Shown here in pieces: positions 44,303-52,616 of a DNA stretch of 64,000 nt. Location of the stretch: contig NZ_JAERQN010000001.1 in assembly GCF_016805305.1 (NCBI RefSeq), positions 806,001 through 870,000 on the forward strand, read 5' to 3'. Both the position numbers and the translations under genes were made by a program. Origin of the DNA: Falsiroseomonas ponticola (GTDB taxonomy: Bacteria; Pseudomonadota; Alphaproteobacteria; Acetobacterales; Acetobacteraceae). Below the pieces are notes generated by a model that saw nothing but the letters and a program-made list of their open reading frames with translations, made no database searches and had not been told where the DNA came from. Within the stretch, counting starts at the first letter, position 1; each line of letters starts with the position of its first letter.

Positions 44303-44719
44303 TTACGTCTCCAGCCCCCGCCGCATCACCACCGCATCCGCCCCATCCGCGTAGTATCGCCGCCTTCGCCCGACCGTCGAAAAACGCGCCGCCGCATACA
44401 GCGCCCGCGCCGCCTCGTTCCGCTCGCTGACCTCGAGAAACATCGCCCCCGCCCCGCGCACCACCGCGCCGGCCATGGCCTCTGCCAGCAGCGCGCCGCC
44501 CACGCCCTTCCGGCGGGCGTCGGGCGCCACGGCGAGGGTCAGGATCTCGGCCTCATCGGCCGCGACGCGGCATAGGATGAAGCCTGAACCGTCCCGCAGC
44601 ACGCCGAAGGCGCCGGGCATCTCCAGCATCAGGCGGATCGCATCCTCGCCCCAGCGTTCCGCGGGCTCGAAGGCGAGGGCGTGCAGGCGGGCGGCCTCGG
44701 CGATGTCGAAGCCGCTCAT
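44303..44719 (-). CDS. rimI: Ribosomal protein alanine N-acetyltransferase RimI
   Basis: A 138-aa GNAT enzyme that acetylates the N-terminus of ribosomal protein S18. The acetyl-CoA site is AEILTLAVAPDARRKGVGGA and the C-terminal motif is FLEVSERNEAARALYAAARF, both typical of RimI. Its ATG overlaps the tsaB stop by four bases (ATGA), the usual tsaB-rimI arrangement. It ends before the AT-richer islet. Confidence 0.93.
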   Translation of the reverse strand: MSGFDIAEAARLHALAFEPAERWGEDAIRLMLEMPGAFGVLRDGSGFILCRVAADEAEILTLAVAPDARRKGVGGALLAEAMAGAVVRGAGAMFLEVSERNEAARALYAAARFSTVGRRRRYYADGADAVVMRRGLET

Positions 44720-45354
44720 CGCGCCGCGGGCAGGCGGACGGCGGGGGGCTCGACATAGAGGGGCGTCGCGTCCCGCCAGGGGATTTCCCCAGTCAGGCGG
44801 CGCAGCGCGACCAGGCCGGCGGCGGCGGCATCCGGCAGGCGGCTGTCGGTCAGCATGGCGTCGAAGCCGCGGGCCAGCAGGCGGGCGGCGGCCAGGGGGG
44901 CGGCGTCGCCGACCAGGGCGACGGGGCCCGGGGGTGCGGGGATGTCGCGCTCGGCCATCGGCTCGGGCGCCGTGCCGGCGTCGAGGCGTTCCAGCAGGAA
45001 GCGGCCGCGCTTGGTGTCGATCGCGGCCCAGACGGCCCGCGCCTCGCGCAGCCCCTCGGGCAGGGCGGCGGCCAGGGCCTCCCCGGTCGTGACGCCGACC
45101 AGGCGCGCGGCGGTGGCGAGCGCGATGCCCTCGGCGAGGGCGATGGCGGTGCGGAGCCCCGTGAAGCCGCCGGGGCCGACCACGACGGCGACGGCATCGG
45201 GGCGGGCGCCGGCCAGGACCTGCTCGGCCAAGGGCGGCAGGGCGGTGGGCTGGCCGCGGGCGCCCCCCTGGGCGGCATGCGCGACCAGCGCGCCGTCCTG
45301 GAACAGGGCGGCGGAGCAGCGGGCCAGCGAACCATCGAGCACGAGCAGGCGCAT
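44716..45354 (-). CDS. tsaB: tRNA threonylcarbamoyladenosine synthesis protein TsaB
   Basis: A 212-aa ASKHA-fold partner of TsaD, needed for t6A37 modification of ANN-decoding tRNAs. Marks are MRLLVLDGSLARCSAALFQD, AVAVVVGPGGFTGLRTAIAL and a GVTTGEALAAALPEG segment. Residues for its own catalysis are reduced, as in all TsaB proteins. It is followed by overlapping rimI. TsaD and TsaE are not in the window. Confidence 0.93.
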   Translation of the reverse strand: MRLLVLDGSLARCSAALFQDGALVAHAAQGGARGQPTALPPLAEQVLAGARPDAVAVVVGPGGFTGLRTAIALAEGIALATAARLVGVTTGEALAAALPEGLREARAVWAAIDTKRGRFLLERLDAGTAPEPMAERDIPAPPGPVALVGDAAPLAAARLLARGFDAMLTDSRLPDAAAAGLVALRRLTGEIPWRDATPLYVEPPAVRLPAAR

Positions 45355-45451
45355 GGCGCGTGCTCTAATCGCCTCCAGGAGTCGCGTCCATCACAGGCTT
45401 GCGGCGCCACCGCCCTCTTGCTTTGGTGGCGGCACAGAAGGACCCCGCCCC

Positions 45452-46780
45452 ATGAACGAGATCAGCGTGCCGCGTCCGAACAACCTCGACGCGTTCTGGA
45501 TGCCGTATACCGACAACAAGTCCTTCAAGGACAAGCCGCGCATGCTCGCGCGGGCGGAAGGCATGTCCTACTTCACGCCGGAGGGGCGGGAGATCCTGGA
45601 CGGCACCGCGGGCCTCTGGTGCTGCAACGCCGGCCATGGGCGGCGGGAGATCGTGGAAGCGATCCAGAAGCAGGCCGCGGTGATGGATTTCGCGCCGACC
45701 TTCCAGATGGGCCACCCCATCGCCTTCGAGGCCGCGGCCCGTGTGGCGGAGATGACGCCGGAGGGGATGGACCGCGTCTTCTTCGTGAATTCGGGCAGCG
45801 AGGCCGCGGATACCGCGCTGAAGATCGCCCTCGCCTGGCACAAGGCCCGCGGCGACAGCCAGCGCGTGCGCCTGGTCGGGCGGGAACGCGGCTATCACGG
45901 CGTCGGCTTCGGCGGCATGTCGGTGGGCGGCATCGGCGGCAACCGCAAGCAGTTCGGTGCGCAGCTGCCTTACGTGGACCACCTGCCGCACACCCATGGC
46001 GTGCCGGGCAACCTCTTCGCCAAGGGCCAGCCGGAGCATGGCGCGCATCTGGCGGAGACGCTGGAGAACCTGGTCGCGCTGCATGGCGACACCATCGCGG
46101 CGGTGATCGTGGAGCCGCTGGCGGGATCGACCGGCGTGCTGGTGCCGCCCAAGGGCTATCTCCAGAAGCTGCGGGAGACCTGCACGAAGCACGGCATCCT
46201 GCTGATCTTCGACGAGGTCATCACCGGCTTCGGCCGCATCGGCGCGAATTTCGGCGCGGAGCGCCTGGGCGTGACGCCCGACATCATGACCATGGCGAAG
46301 GGCCTGACCAACGCCGCGGTGCCGATGGGCGCGGTCGCCACCAGCAACGAGGTGTACGACACCATCGTGAAGGGCGTGCCGTCGGGCATCGAGCTGTTCC
46401 ACGGCTACACCTATTCCGGCCACCCGCTGGCCGCGGCCGCCGCGATCGCGACGCTGGAGCTGCACCGGGCGGAGGATCTGCCCGGCCGGTCCCGCGCCAT
46501 GGAAGGCTATTTCGAGGAAGCCGCCCATTCCATGCGCGACGTCCCCGGCGTGATCGATGTGCGGAACATGGGCCTGGTCGCGGGGATCGAGCTGGCGCCA
46601 CGCGCGGGCAAGCCCACGGCCCGCGCCATGGACGTGTTCAAGACCTGCTTCGATAGGGGCGTGCTGACGCGCGTCACGGGTGACATCGTGGCACTCTCGC
46701 CGCCGCTGATCGTGGAGCGCCCGCATATCGACCGGCTGTTCGGCACGCTGGCCGATGCGATCCGGGCCGTGCCCGCCTGA
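45452..46780 (+). CDS. Omega-amino acid:pyruvate aminotransferase family (class III)
   Basis: A 442-aa PLP enzyme most like beta-alanine:pyruvate transaminase. It begins NNLDAFWMPYTDNKSFKDKP, with the cofactor phosphate site FFVNSGSEAADTALK, an aromatic GYHGVGFGGMSVGGI, the Asp in LLIFDEVITGFGRIG and the Schiff-base Lys in MTMAKGLTNAAVPMGA. The ATG at 45452 has AAGGA nine bases before it. It likely converts beta-alanine or similar amines plus pyruvate to the semialdehyde and alanine. Its stop codon overlaps a potential CTG start of the next gene. Confidence 0.92.
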   Translation: MNEISVPRPNNLDAFWMPYTDNKSFKDKPRMLARAEGMSYFTPEGREILDGTAGLWCCNAGHGRREIVEAIQKQAAVMDFAPTFQMGHPIAFEAAARVAEMTPEGMDRVFFVNSGSEAADTALKIALAWHKARGDSQRVRLVGRERGYHGVGFGGMSVGGIGGNRKQFGAQLPYVDHLPHTHGVPGNLFAKGQPEHGAHLAETLENLVALHGDTIAAVIVEPLAGSTGVLVPPKGYLQKLRETCTKHGILLIFDEVITGFGRIGANFGAERLGVTPDIMTMAKGLTNAAVPMGAVATSNEVYDTIVKGVPSGIELFHGYTYSGHPLAAAAAIATLELHRAEDLPGRSRAMEGYFEEAAHSMRDVPGVIDVRNMGLVAGIELAPRAGKPTARAMDVFKTCFDRGVLTRVTGDIVALSPPLIVERPHIDRLFGTLADAIRAVPA

Positions 46781-46848
46781 CACGCGCCCGCCGCCTCGCG
46801 CCGCTGCTGCTTGCCGCCCTGGCGCTGGCCGGGGCGCTGGGGGCGGCG

Positions 46849-48147
46849 GTGCTGTCCATGATGCGGGCGGAACTGTCGCAGGCGCCCCTGCTCACGCTCG
46901 CCCTGGTCATGGCGGGCGCGGCGCTGCTCGGCGCGGTGCTCTGGCGCGCGGAGGTGGCGCGGGGGGAGGCGGAGGCCGAGGCGCGGGCCGCCGCCGCCAA
47001 GGCGGAGACGGAACAGCACGCGGCCAAGCTGCATGCCGACATGCTGGCGACCGCGGCGCATGAGATCCGGACGCCGCTCAGCGGGGTGCTCGGGCTGCTG
47101 GACCTGGTGCTGGGGGGAACCGGCCTGTCCCGCGCCGCGCGGGCGGATGCGCAGGCGGCACGGCAGGCGGCGGCGGACCTCATGCTGCTGCTGCGCGACC
47201 TGATCGAGGTGCCGGGCGAGGTGAAGGCGCCGCTGGCGGCCGAGCCCTTCCGCATCGACGAGACGATGGACCAGGTGGTGGCGCTGCTGCGGGCGCGGGC
47301 GGCGGCGCATGGCAACCGGCTCGCCGTCGCGATCGCCACCGGCACGCATCCGGCCTGGCGCGGCGACCCCGCGCGCATCCGCCAGATCCTGACCAACCTG
47401 GCCGCCAACGCCATCCGCTTCACCGAAGGGGGCGAGGTGCGGATCGAGGCGCGGGAGACGGCGGCGGGGCATCTGCAACTCTCCGTCAGCGATACCGGCG
47501 CCGGGATCGCCGCCGACCGGATGGCGACGCTGTTCGACCGCTTCCAGCGCAGCGAACAGGGCACGGGGCTCGGGCTTTCCATCTGCCGAGACCTGGCGGC
47601 GCGGATGGGCGGCGGCATCGCGGTGACCAGCGCGCCGGGGCGCGGCAGCCTGTTCACCGTGACCCTGCCCCTGCCGCGCGTGGCGGATGAGGAGGTGGTG
47701 GTGCCGGAACACGCCGCCCCCGCGCCCGCCAGCCCGCCGCGGCGGCCCGGCCCGCCGGTGCTGGTGGTGGATGACGTGCCGGTGAACCGCCGGCTGCTCG
47801 GCCATGTGCTGGACCGCGCGGGCTGGGGGCATGAGGAAGCGGGGGATGCGGCGACCGCCCTGTCCCTGGTGCAGTCCCGCCCCTATGCCGCGGTGCTGAT
47901 GGACCTCCAGATGCCGGAGGTGGACGGGCTGGAGGCGACGCGGCGGCTGCGGGCGCTGCCCGGCCCCGCCGGCCGCCTGCCTGTCATCGCCGTGACCGCG
48001 CAGGGGGGGGATGATGTCCGCGCGCAGGCGGAAGCCGCGGGGATGGACGCCTTCCTGGTGAAGCCGGTTTCCGCCGCGGATCTGGCCGGCGTCATCACCC
48101 GCGCGCTGGCCAACCGGGCGAAGCAGGCGGGCGGCACCCCGCTGTAA
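46849..48147 (+). CDS. Hybrid histidine kinase with C-terminal receiver
   Basis: A 432-aa (or longer) inner-membrane kinase. Visible are a membrane helix (PLLTLALVMAGAALLGAVLW), HisKA with phospho-His in LATAAHEIRTPLSGVLGLLD, the ATPase boxes NLAANAIRF, SDTGAGIAAD and GTGLGLSICRD, then a receiver with PVLVVDDVPVNRRLL, phospho-Asp in AVLMDLQMPEVDG and Lys in FLVKPVSAADL. There is no periplasmic sensor, PAS or Hpt domain. The first ATG/GTG/TTG in frame is the GTG at 46849, but the frame upstream to a CTG at 46777 encodes another hydrophobic helix (LAPLLLAALALAGALGAAV), so translation may start at CTG, overlapping the previous stop. Confidence 0.88.
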   Translation: MLSMMRAELSQAPLLTLALVMAGAALLGAVLWRAEVARGEAEAEARAAAAKAETEQHAAKLHADMLATAAHEIRTPLSGVLGLLDLVLGGTGLSRAARADAQAARQAAADLMLLLRDLIEVPGEVKAPLAAEPFRIDETMDQVVALLRARAAAHGNRLAVAIATGTHPAWRGDPARIRQILTNLAANAIRFTEGGEVRIEARETAAGHLQLSVSDTGAGIAADRMATLFDRFQRSEQGTGLGLSICRDLAARMGGGIAVTSAPGRGSLFTVTLPLPRVADEEVVVPEHAAPAPASPPRRPGPPVLVVDDVPVNRRLLGHVLDRAGWGHEEAGDAATALSLVQSRPYAAVLMDLQMPEVDGLEATRRLRALPGPAGRLPVIAVTAQGGDDVRAQAEAAGMDAFLVKPVSAADLAGVITRALANRAKQAGGTPL

Positions 48148-48230
48148 GGTCCCCCCGGGCCTGGAATCAGCCCCGCATCCCCATATAACCGCCCGAACGC
48201 TGTCCGACCGCCCCGAGAGGCCCCCGATCC

Positions 48231-49214
48231 ATGAGTGCTGCCACCACCCCCGCCCCCGTGCCCGTCACCGTGCTGACCGGCTACCTCGGCGCCGGCAAGA
48301 CCACGCTGCTGAACCGCATCCTGAGCGAGAACCACGGCAAGAAATACGCCGTGGTGATCAACGAGTTCGGGGAGCTGGGCGTGGACAACGACCTCGTCGT
48401 CGATGCGGACGAGGAAGTGTTCGAGATGAACAATGGCTGCATCTGCTGCACGGTGCGCGGCGACCTGATCCGCATCATCGGCGGGCTGATGAAGCGCCGC
48501 GGCAAGTTCGACGGCATCATCGTGGAGACGACGGGCCTCGCGGACCCCGCCCCCGTCGCGCAGACCTTCTTCGCGGATGAGGATGTGAAGCGGGCCACCA
48601 AGCTCGACGCCATCGTCACCGTGGTGGACGCGAAGCACCTGCCCGCGCGGCTGGCCGACAGCGCCGAGGCGCAGGAGCAGATCGCCTTCGCCGACATCAT
48701 CGTGCTGAACAAGATGGACCTGGTGGATGAGGCGGAAGCGGCGGCGGTGGAGAAGCTGATCCGCGGCATCAACCCCTATGCCGAGATCCGCCGCAGCACC
48801 AAGTCCGACGTGCCGATCGAGAGCGTGGTGGGGCGGGACGCCTTCAACCTGGCCCGCATCCTGGAGCGGGAGCCGGAATTCCTCTCCGGCGAGGACCATC
48901 ACGAGCATGACAGCGAGGTGAACTCGATGTCCTTCCAGGTGTCGCGGCCGATCGACGCGGAGAAGTTCAACGTCTGGATCGGGGAGCTGCTGCAGTCCAA
49001 GGGCCAGGACCTGCTGCGCACCAAGGGCATCCTCTACTACGCCAATGACGATCGCCGCTTCGCCTTCCAGGCCGTGCACATGATCGCCGATGGCGACTAC
49101 ATCGGCCCGGTGAAGGACGGCGACGAGCGCAAGTCCAAGATCGTCTTCATCGGCCGCAACCTGAACCGCCCGCAGCTGCGGCGGGGGTTCGAGGCGTGCC
49201 AGGTTCCGGCCTGA
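48231..49214 (+). CDS. CobW/ZNG1-family GTP-binding metallochaperone
   Basis: A 327-aa G3E GTPase. It has Walker A LTGYLGAGKTTLLNRIL, the family metal site GCICCTVRGDL, the switch segment IIVETTGLADPAPV and the base-recognition motif LNKMDLVD. A His-rich loop (EDHHEHDSE) separates the GTPase from the CobW_C domain (FNVWIGELLQSKGQDLLRTK, then FQAVHMIADGD). Members deliver zinc or cobalt to client enzymes. It is followed 58 bases later by a WD40 protein gene. No Zur-box is seen in the 83-base upstream gap; a weak TATAAC -10 element is at 48184. Confidence 0.92.
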   Translation: MSAATTPAPVPVTVLTGYLGAGKTTLLNRILSENHGKKYAVVINEFGELGVDNDLVVDADEEVFEMNNGCICCTVRGDLIRIIGGLMKRRGKFDGIIVETTGLADPAPVAQTFFADEDVKRATKLDAIVTVVDAKHLPARLADSAEAQEQIAFADIIVLNKMDLVDEAEAAAVEKLIRGINPYAEIRRSTKSDVPIESVVGRDAFNLARILEREPEFLSGEDHHEHDSEVNSMSFQVSRPIDAEKFNVWIGELLQSKGQDLLRTKGILYYANDDRRFAFQAVHMIADGDYIGPVKDGDERKSKIVFIGRNLNRPQLRRGFEACQVPA

Positions 49215-49272
49215 GGTTGACAGGCGCCGCCCGCGCGACGAAGGCGGGCGGCAGCATGATCGGGACTGAGCA

Positions 49273-50307
49273 ATGGCCGAAGTGACGGAAGCCGATTTCC
49301 TGCTGGCGAGCCGGGGCGTGGCGCGCGACCTCGGCGCCTGGGCCGTGGCGGCGGTGTTCGGGCGGGAAGGGCGGAGCCTGTCCTTCGCGCTGGCGGATGG
49401 CACCGTGCATGTGGCGGGCGTCGGCACGCCGGCGGCCGAGTGGCAGCGCGTGGAGGCGCATGACGGCGCCGTGCTTTCCGCCGTGGCGGATTGCCGGGCG
49501 GGCGTGCTCTCCGGCGGCGATGACGGCAGGCTCGTGCAGGTGCTGCCGGATGGCACGGCGACCCAGGTGGCCAGCTACGGCTCCAAATGGGTCGATCACG
49601 TCGCGGCGCATGAGGGCGGCGTGCGCGCCGCCTCCGTCGGCAAGACCGTGCATGTGCTGGATGGCGCGGGGCAGGCGCTGAAGTCGCTGGTCCACCCCAC
49701 CACGGTCGGCGGCATCGCCATCGACGCCAAGGGCAAGCGGATCGCGGCCAGCCATTACGGCGGCGCGTCCCTGTGGTTCGTCGCCGCGAAGGAGGACAAG
49801 CCCAAGGTGCTGGAATGGAAGGGCAGCCACCACGCCATCCTGTTCAGCCCGGACGGCACCCATGTGGTGACCGCCATGCAGGAACCGGCGCTGCATGGCT
49901 GGCGGCTGGCGGATGGCCAGCACATGCGCATGTCCGGCTATCCCGGGAAGACGCGCAGCATCCATTTCTCCGGCCGCGGCCGCTGGCTGGCGACAAGCGG
50001 GGCGGAGAGCGTCGTGCTCTGGCCCTTCTTCGGCGGCGGGCCGATGGGCAAGGCGCCGACGGAACTCGCCGGGGGCGACGAGGTGCTGTGCAGCGCCGTC
50101 GCCTTCCACCCGCAGCACGAGGTGGTGGCGGCCGGCTTCGGGGACGGGTTGGTGCTGATGGCGGAAGTGGCCAGCGGCAAGGTGGTGCCGGTGGCGCCGC
50201 CCAAGGGCAGCGCCGTCTCGACCCTCGCCTGGAACGCGGCGGGCACGCATCTCGCCTTCGGGACGGAAGCCGGGCTCTGCGGCGTCGTCGACCTGTCCAA
50301 GCGGTAG
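49273..50307 (+). CDS. WD40-repeat protein, likely partner of the CobW GTPase
   Basis: A 344-aa soluble beta-propeller with about seven weak WD40 blades; clear blade pieces are ILFSPDGTHVVTAMQEPALH, IHFSGRGRWLATSGAESVVL and VAFHPQHEVVAAGFGDGLVL. No signal peptide, so cytosolic. It follows the CobW-type GTPase closely on the same strand and may help present client proteins to it. The aldo/keto reductase start lies 11 bases after its stop, and the reductase ribosome site (TAGGAG) overlaps the stop codon, so the three genes are likely one operon. Confidence 0.85.
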   Translation: MAEVTEADFLLASRGVARDLGAWAVAAVFGREGRSLSFALADGTVHVAGVGTPAAEWQRVEAHDGAVLSAVADCRAGVLSGGDDGRLVQVLPDGTATQVASYGSKWVDHVAAHEGGVRAASVGKTVHVLDGAGQALKSLVHPTTVGGIAIDAKGKRIAASHYGGASLWFVAAKEDKPKVLEWKGSHHAILFSPDGTHVVTAMQEPALHGWRLADGQHMRMSGYPGKTRSIHFSGRGRWLATSGAESVVLWPFFGGGPMGKAPTELAGGDEVLCSAVAFHPQHEVVAAGFGDGLVLMAEVASGKVVPVAPPKGSAVSTLAWNAAGTHLAFGTEAGLCGVVDLSKR

Positions 50308-50318
50308 GAGCGGAACCG

Positions 50319-51140
50319 ATGCAGATCCTGGAGACGGCGCATCTGCGGATGCCGCGCCTCGGCCTCGGCACCTGGCCGATGAAGGGGGAGGAATGCACGC
50401 AGGCCGTGATCTCCGCCCTCGGCCTGGGCTACCGCCACATCGACACGGCGGAGATGTACGGGAATGAGGAGGCGGTCGGCGCCGGCCTCGCGCGGTCCGG
50501 CGTGGCGCGGGGGGAGATCTTCCTGACCACCAAGGTCTGGAACGACAAGCCGAAGGGCGATGCCATCCGCCGCGCCTTCGATGCCAGCCTGAAGCGCCTG
50601 GCGACGCCCTATGTGGACCTCTTCCTCATCCACTGGCCGTCGCCGGAGCTCGACCTGGCGGATGCGCTGAAGACGCTGGCGGCGCTGCGCGCCGAGGGGC
50701 GGGCCAAGGCGATCGGCGTCTCCAACTTCCCGCCGAAGCTGCTCCAGCGCGCCATCGGCCAGGGCGTGGGCCTCGCCTGCCTGCAGGTGGAACACCACCC
50801 GCTGCTGGACCAGTCCGCGCTGCGGCGCATCTGCGCGGCGGCGGGGATGGTGCTGACCAGCTATTCGCCGCTGGGCAAGGGGAACGTGCCCTCCGACCCC
50901 GTGCTGCAGGGCATCGGGCGGAAGCATGGGGTGACGGCGGCGCAGGTGGCGCTGGCCTGGCTGATGGCGATGCCGGGCGTCTCCGCCGTGCCCAAGGCCG
51001 CCAGCCCTGCGCGGCAGGCGGAGAACCTGGCGGCGCTGGATGTGAAGCTCGATGCCGGGGACCTCGCCGCCATCGCGGCGCTGCCGAAGGACCGGCGCTA
51101 CGTGAATCCCGGCATGGCGCCGGATTGGGTGAACGGGTAG
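50319..51140 (+). CDS. Aldo/keto reductase
   Basis: A 273-aa NADPH-dependent (beta/alpha)8-barrel reductase of the 2,5-diketo-gluconate reductase type. The catalytic tetrad is visible: Asp and Tyr in YRHIDTAEMYGNEEAVG, Lys in FLTTKVWNDKP and His in VDLFLIHWPSP. Substrate strand AIGVSNFPPKLL and the cofactor region SAVPKAASPARQAEN are typical. The substrate is unknown; these enzymes often detoxify small aldehydes. ATG at 50319 is fixed by the TAGGAG site overlapping the previous stop. LysE follows after four bases. Confidence 0.93.
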   Translation: MQILETAHLRMPRLGLGTWPMKGEECTQAVISALGLGYRHIDTAEMYGNEEAVGAGLARSGVARGEIFLTTKVWNDKPKGDAIRRAFDASLKRLATPYVDLFLIHWPSPELDLADALKTLAALRAEGRAKAIGVSNFPPKLLQRAIGQGVGLACLQVEHHPLLDQSALRRICAAAGMVLTSYSPLGKGNVPSDPVLQGIGRKHGVTAAQVALAWLMAMPGVSAVPKAASPARQAENLAALDVKLDAGDLAAIAALPKDRRYVNPGMAPDWVNG

Positions 51141-51144
51141 CGCC

Positions 51145-51750
51145 ATGGCGGCCCTGGCGGCGATCGCGGGGCTGTTCCTGCTGGCCTGCGCCAGCCCCGG
51201 GCCGGTCTGGCTGGTCATCACCTCCACCGCCATCGGCGCCGGCCGCCGGGCGGGCGTGCTGGCGGGGCTCGGCGTGGCCTGCGCGACGCTGATCTGGGCG
51301 AGCATCGCCATGGCGGGGCTCGGCCTGGTGCTGGCGCGGATGGAATGGATCGGCACGACGATCCGCCTGGCGGGGGCGGCCTACCTCGTCTGGATCGGGT
51401 GGCGGATGCTGCGGGGCGCCGGCAGCCCGCCGGTGGCGCCGGGGGGCCTGCCGCGCGGTGGCGCCAGCGCCTTCCGGCGCGGCTTCCTGGCCAGCATCAC
51501 CAACCCCAAGGCCGCGGCCTTCTTCGGCAGCGTCTTCGTGGTCACGCTGCCGGAAGCCGCGCCCGATGGCCTGCGGCTGGCGGCGGTGCTGATGCTGGGC
51601 GCGCTGTCCGCCGCCTGGCATGCGGGGCTGGCGGTGGTGTTCTCCACCGCGAGGGTCCAGGCCGCCTATGCGGCGTCGAAGCGGCGGCTCGACCTGGTGG
51701 TGGGCGTGGTGCTGATGGGGCTCGGGCTGCGGCTGGCGGTGGCGCGCTGA
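51145..51750 (+). CDS. LysE/RhtB-family amino acid exporter
   Basis: A 201-aa inner-membrane protein with five to six helices. The family start is visible as FLLACASPGPVWLVITSTAI with the GP pair, followed by IGAGRRAGVLAGLGVACATL, AYLVWIGWRMLRG and FLASITNPKAAAFFGSVFV. It exports amino acids or related metabolites. It begins four bases after the aldo/keto reductase stop and so belongs to the same transcription unit. Confidence 0.9.
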   Translation: MAALAAIAGLFLLACASPGPVWLVITSTAIGAGRRAGVLAGLGVACATLIWASIAMAGLGLVLARMEWIGTTIRLAGAAYLVWIGWRMLRGAGSPPVAPGGLPRGGASAFRRGFLASITNPKAAAFFGSVFVVTLPEAAPDGLRLAAVLMLGALSAAWHAGLAVVFSTARVQAAYAASKRRLDLVVGVVLMGLGLRLAVAR

Positions 51751-51754
51751 ACGC

Positions 51755-51997
51755 TCAGGTGTGGTGCAGCGGCCGCTTGCGCATGCCGGGTTCCGCCAGG
51801 CAGGTCAGCATGGCGCGGCGGAAGGGCGGCGGGTCTTCCGCCATGGCATCCCGCCGTGCCGGATCCGCGGCGTGCAGCAGGAAGGGCGCGGCGCAGCCGA
51901 AGCCGGGGCCGCGCATCTGCGCCACCTCCGGCAGCGCATCGGCCGTGGCGGGCAGGGCCAGCATCGGGGCCAGGACGAGGATCGGCCAGGCGCGCAT
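51755..51997 (-). CDS. Small secreted hypothetical protein
   Basis: An 80-aa protein with an N-terminal signal peptide (MRAWPILVLAPMLALPATADA) and a short mature part holding two Cys (GPGFGCAAPF and LTCLAEPG) that may form a disulfide. ATG at 51997 is preceded by GGAAGATC. The longer open frame upstream runs antisense into the next gene and is not protein-like. It is convergent with the LysE gene. No family is recognised. Confidence 0.6.
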   Translation of the reverse strand: MRAWPILVLAPMLALPATADALPEVAQMRGPGFGCAAPFLLHAADPARRDAMAEDPPPFRRAMLTCLAEPGMRKRPLHHT

Positions 51998-52133
51998 GGC
52001 GGGATCTTCCGTTGCTCCCGGCCACAACGCGGCGATGCCGGCTGCCGTTGCCGGGCGATTTTTTCGCCCCCCGTCTGGAACTGTGACGCCCCGCTGCTTT
52101 GTAATGGGCGCGCAGGCAGGAGGGGGGATTCCC

Positions 52134-52547
52134 ATGGCGGCAGCATCCGAGGACGAGATCGACCTGGGCATCAGCCTGGAGACCGTCGCGACCATCGTGG
52201 ACCAGGCCCGTGCCGTGCAGGGTGACGAGGAGGCGGAGCTTGGCGCGGCGGCCGATGATGGCGGCGACGATACCGACGTGGCCGGGCCGGACGACATCAC
52301 GGAGGACAGCCTGCGCGCCTACATCACCGAGTTGAACGAGGATGAGCAGGCCGCGCTGATCGCGCTGTGCTGGGTCGGCCGCGGCGACTACGAGGCCGGC
52401 GAGTGGGAGGAGGCCGTGGGCCTGGCCGCGGAGCGGAATGATGGCCGCGATGCCGCCGATTACCTCCTCGGCATCGACAATCTCGGCGACCTGCTGAGCG
52501 AGGGCGTCGCCGCCTTCGGCCTGTCCCTGGAAGAAATCGAACGCTGA
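52134..52547 (+). CDS. DUF3775-type small acidic protein
   Basis: A 137-aa, strongly acidic cytosolic protein. After an acidic linker it has the DUF3775 core: ITEDSLRAYITELNEDEQAA, LIALCWVGRGDYEAGEWEEA and DAADYLLGIDNLGDLLSEGV, ending FGLSLEEIE. An AGGAGGGGGG ribosome site nine bases upstream fixes the ATG at 52134. The function of the family is unknown. It ends next to a double-hairpin repeat. Confidence 0.85.
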   Translation: MAAASEDEIDLGISLETVATIVDQARAVQGDEEAELGAAADDGGDDTDVAGPDDITEDSLRAYITELNEDEQAALIALCWVGRGDYEAGEWEEAVGLAAERNDGRDAADYLLGIDNLGDLLSEGVAAFGLSLEEIER

Positions 52548-52552
52548 CGAGA

Positions 52553-52612
52553 GACGGTCCAGGGGCGGTTCGCCCCTGGCGGATGGGGTGTGGGGAAGGC
52601 AGCGCCTTCCCC
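52553..52612 (+). repeat. Dispersed double-hairpin repeat, copy C
   Basis: GACGGTCC, hairpin CCAGGGGCG-GTT-CGCCCCTGG, spacer GATGGGGTGTGGGG, hairpin GGGGAAGGC-AGC-GCCTTCCCC. It fills the space between convergent genes, as copy A does. Confidence 0.75.
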
Positions 52613-52616
52613 ACGG

